A DNA stretch of 64,000 bases from Nonomuraea sp. NEAU-A123 (GTDB lineage: Bacteria > Actinomycetota > Actinomycetes > Streptosporangiales > Streptosporangiaceae), in the NCBI RefSeq assembly GCF_018603905.1, contig NZ_JAHFZZ010000024.1, forward strand, positions 62,001 to 126,000, written 5' to 3'. The position numbers were made by a program, and so were the translations under genes. Under the pieces are notes generated by a model that saw only the letters and a program-made list of their open reading frames with translations, was not told where the DNA came from and did not search any database. Below, piece after piece: positions 62,047-64,000 of this stretch; the stretch's first letter is position 1; each line of letters starts with the position of its first letter.

Positions 62047-63039
62047 ATGAAGCTCGGCGCCTACACCGCCTGCCTGCACGACAAACCGCTGCCCGAGGCC
62101 CTGGCCATTCTCAAGGGGATGGGTCTGGACAGCGCGGAGATCAACTCCGGCGGGTTCATCCCGGAGCCGCACCTCCCGATCGACGACCTGTTCGCCAGCG
62201 AACAGGCCCGCCAGGACTACCTCGGGCTCTTCGCCGAGCAGGGGATCACGCTCACCGCGCTCAACTGCAACGGCAACCCCCTGCACCCCAACCCCGTGGT
62301 GCGGGAGAAGCACTCGAACGACCTCCTGCGGTCCCTGGAGCTGGCCGCCCTCCTGGGCGTCAAACGCGTGGTCGCCATGTCGGGCACGCCCGCCGCCAGC
62401 GCCACCGGGACCAACCCGGCCTGGAACGTTCTGCCCTGGGACAGCGCCTACCTCGACGTACGGGACTACCAGTGGAACGAGGTCGCGATCCCGTTCTGGA
62501 AGGCGGTCCAGTGGCGGGCGGCCCACTTCGACGTCAAGGTGGCGATCGAAATGCACCCGCACAACGTCGTCTACAACCCGGCGACGCTGGAGCGGCTCGC
62601 CGAGGAGATCAACGCGACCCACGTCGGCGCCGAGATGGACCCCAGCCACCTGTTCTGGCAGGGCATCGACCCCGTGGACGCGACCGCCCACCTCGGCTCG
62701 CTGGTGTACAACGCCGCGGCCAAGGACACCAGGATCAACCCGGCGGCGCGGGTGAACGGCGTCCTCGACGACCGATTCGGCCGGGTCCACCCGGACGAGC
62801 CGGGCGCCGTCGGCCTCGGCGGGCCGTACACCCTGTCCCGCTGGCCGGAGAACTCCTCTTGGGACTTCGTCGCCGTCGGCCGCGGCCACGACGTCACCTG
62901 GTGGACCGCCTTCCTGCGCGAACTGGAGAAGGTGGACCCGGACATGGCCGTGAACATCGAGCACGAGGACCAGGAGCTCGACCAGCTCGAGGGCCTGGCC
63001 GCCGCGGCCAAGACCCTGCTCGAGGCCGCCGGTCGCTAG
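62047..63039 (+). CDS. sugar phosphate isomerase/epimerase (TIM barrel)
   Basis: A 330-residue xylose-isomerase-like TIM barrel. Metal ligands are likely in VAIEMHPHN (Glu), GAEMDPSHLFWQG (Asp, His), AAAKDT and VNIEHEDQEL (Glu). Relatives include IolE, IolI and IolH. No separate iolE is seen in the window, so this could supply an inosose isomerase or dehydratase step; that is inference. It is coupled to the dehydrogenase gene. Confidence 0.85.
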   Translation: MKLGAYTACLHDKPLPEALAILKGMGLDSAEINSGGFIPEPHLPIDDLFASEQARQDYLGLFAEQGITLTALNCNGNPLHPNPVVREKHSNDLLRSLELAALLGVKRVVAMSGTPAASATGTNPAWNVLPWDSAYLDVRDYQWNEVAIPFWKAVQWRAAHFDVKVAIEMHPHNVVYNPATLERLAEEINATHVGAEMDPSHLFWQGIDPVDATAHLGSLVYNAAAKDTRINPAARVNGVLDDRFGRVHPDEPGAVGLGGPYTLSRWPENSSWDFVAVGRGHDVTWWTAFLRELEKVDPDMAVNIEHEDQELDQLEGLAAAAKTLLEAAGR

Positions 63040-63263
63040 ACCGCACGGTCGTCGTGGGAACGCCGAGCGACCCGCACCACCACCAGGGCCACCTCCCCGA
63101 CCGCTTCGCGTGAATCGGCGCGACCCGCTGTGAACGCGTGAGCGCGCACTCAGGCCCGCGATCGGCCTCGCCGGTCGGCCATCCGACATACCCCCCGATA
63201 TACCGCGCGCTCCGACCGAGACATCTGTCACGCCGGCGCATCACACGAAGGAGTACCGCAAAG

Positions 63264-64000
63264 ATGGAAGGCACACGAACCCGGCGGCGTCCGCCCGGCC
63301 GCCCCAACCGCCTCCCGTTGACGGCGATCGGCCTGTTCGCCGCCCTTGCCCTGACCGCCTGCGCCAGCGGCAAGGCCACCACCGGCACCGCGAGCCAGCC
63401 CACCGCCGGCGCTGCAGGCGCCGCCGCGAACACCGCCGGACCCGGTGGCGGGAAGGTGTCCCTCTTCGTCATCGGCGGCAAGTCCGACGACCCGTTCTGG
63501 TCGGCGGTCAAGCGGGGGGTGGACGACGCCGCCACGGTCGTCAAGGCCAACGGCGGCAAGGTGACCTGGCTCGGCCCGCAGAACTATGACAACCTCGGCC
63601 CGGACGCCGCCAAGCTCATCCTCAGCGCGAAGAGCCAGGGCGCCACCGCCATCATCGGCGCCGACTGGGTCCCCGAGGCGCAGAACGACGCCTTCAAGAC
63701 CGCCTCCAGCGGCGGCGTCCCGGTCTTCCTGTTCAACGCCGGCGGCACCGAGCAGGCGAAGAACGTCGGCGCGCTGACCTACACCGGCTCCGACGAGCAG
63801 CAGGCCGGCAAGGCCGGCGGCGAGTTCTTCGCCAAGAACGGCGCCAAGAACGTCCTGTGCGTCAACACCCTTCCCGGCGCCGTGAACACCGAGGCCCGGT
63901 GCAAGGGCGTCGCCGAGGGCATGAGCAGCGGCGGCGGCAAGTCCACCCAGCTACCGCTGCCCTCGTCCAACTTCGGCAACCCGACAGCCGTGACGCAGGC
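63264..64000 (+). CDS. sugar ABC transporter substrate-binding lipoprotein, cut by window end
   Basis: The first 245 residues of a periplasmic-binding-protein-like lipoprotein. The signal peptide ends at the lipobox LTAC (Cys about 33), then an Ala/Gly/Thr linker. The binding fold starts KVSLFVIGGKSDDPFWSAVK and includes LILSAKSQGATAIIGADW and VPVFLFNAGG, as in ribose or inositol binding proteins. GAAGGAG at 63246-63252 precedes ATG 63264. The permease and ATPase should lie beyond the window. It probably imports the substrate of the iol genes. Confidence 0.88.
   Translation, partial: MEGTRTRRRPPGRPNRLPLTAIGLFAALALTACASGKATTGTASQPTAGAAGAAANTAGPGGGKVSLFVIGGKSDDPFWSAVKRGVDDAATVVKANGGKVTWLGPQNYDNLGPDAAKLILSAKSQGATAIIGADWVPEAQNDAFKTASSGGVPVFLFNAGGTEQAKNVGALTYTGSDEQQAGKAGGEFFAKNGAKNVLCVNTLPGAVNTEARCKGVAEGMSSGGGKSTQLPLPSSNFGNPTAVTQ

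Noticed and set aside
63040..63113. Short His-rich open frame after the isomerase gene
   Set aside because: No start signal or family; it is the tail of an out-of-frame reading of the isomerase.
1..64000. CRISPR arrays, tRNA or rRNA genes
   Set aside because: No regularly spaced identical repeats with unique spacers and no cloverleaf or ribosomal sequence were noticed on reading; the tandem repeats found are contiguous and coding.

Overview
The window is high-GC DNA from an actinomycete, most like a Streptosporangiaceae member such as Nonomuraea. This is inferred from codon use, frequent GTG starts with 4-bp gene overlaps, actinobacterial ArsC enzymes, a GlnX/GlnH pair, and Tn554-type modules with DUF6262 helpers. 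The genus cannot be proven from sequence alone. No tRNA, rRNA or CRISPR array was seen.

Left third (about 0.5-22.1 kb) is accessory and heavily rearranged. Two different Tn554-type transposition modules lie head to head, both truncated at the junction (0.57-5.7 kb). A broken tyrosine integrase and a long interrupted palindrome follow (6.5-7.2 kb). Next is an arsenic island (7.3-14.9 kb). One strand carries an MFS transporter, arsR and an ArsO-type monooxygenase. The opposing strand carries arsR, an AqpS-type channel, an ArsR-ArsC fusion, two ArsC proteins and a frameshifted flavin disulfide reductase. No ArsB or Acr3 pump is present. The island's right edge is a mosaic of gene fragments (ArsC / NmrA / Gfo-Idh). 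Then come an MFS transporter, a broken acyl carrier protein, an IS256 remnant, a GAF-SpoIIE phosphatase, and a recombinase/DUF4352 graveyard.

Middle (22.1-44.1 kb) looks chromosomal. It holds a sugar/amino-sugar type operon (SIS protein, ceramidase-like protein, BadF/NagK-like kinase, AraC regulator), an FAH-family hydrolase divergent from a HemL-like aminotransferase, and a GlnX-GlnH sensor pair without PknG. It also holds an ABC binding lipoprotein, a CocE-like hydrolase, a secreted YD-repeat protein with a C-terminal phospholipase A2 domain, an S8 protease, MFS/LysR, a SHOCT-like membrane protein, TetR and a type-B carboxylesterase.

The most unusual locus is 44.3-52.2 kb. A small 130-residue protein with a C-terminal Asp-Ser/Thr repeat is followed by a graspetide-type ATP-grasp ligase. 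After it, translationally coupled, come a peptidase-less ABC exporter, a free-standing A-PCP-epimerization-type NRPS protein whose E-domain motif lacks the second His, and a TPR protein. I read this as a candidate ribosomal-peptide pathway with an attached amino-acid-activating NRPS module.

Right end (53.2-64 kb) is a myo-inositol catabolism region. It contains iolC, a Cgl0159-type aldolase, iolB, iolD and mmsA as one coupled operon, then a divergent LacI regulator with a nearby AAACCGGTTT operator. A Gfo/Idh dehydrogenase, a TIM-barrel isomerase and the start of a sugar-binding lipoprotein follow and run off the window.

Five otherwise ordinary genes (SIS, ceramidase-like, kinase, LysR, iolC) carry in-frame short tandem repeats of 15, 36 or about 48 nt. 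This suggests a lineage habit of repeat expansion inside coding sequence.
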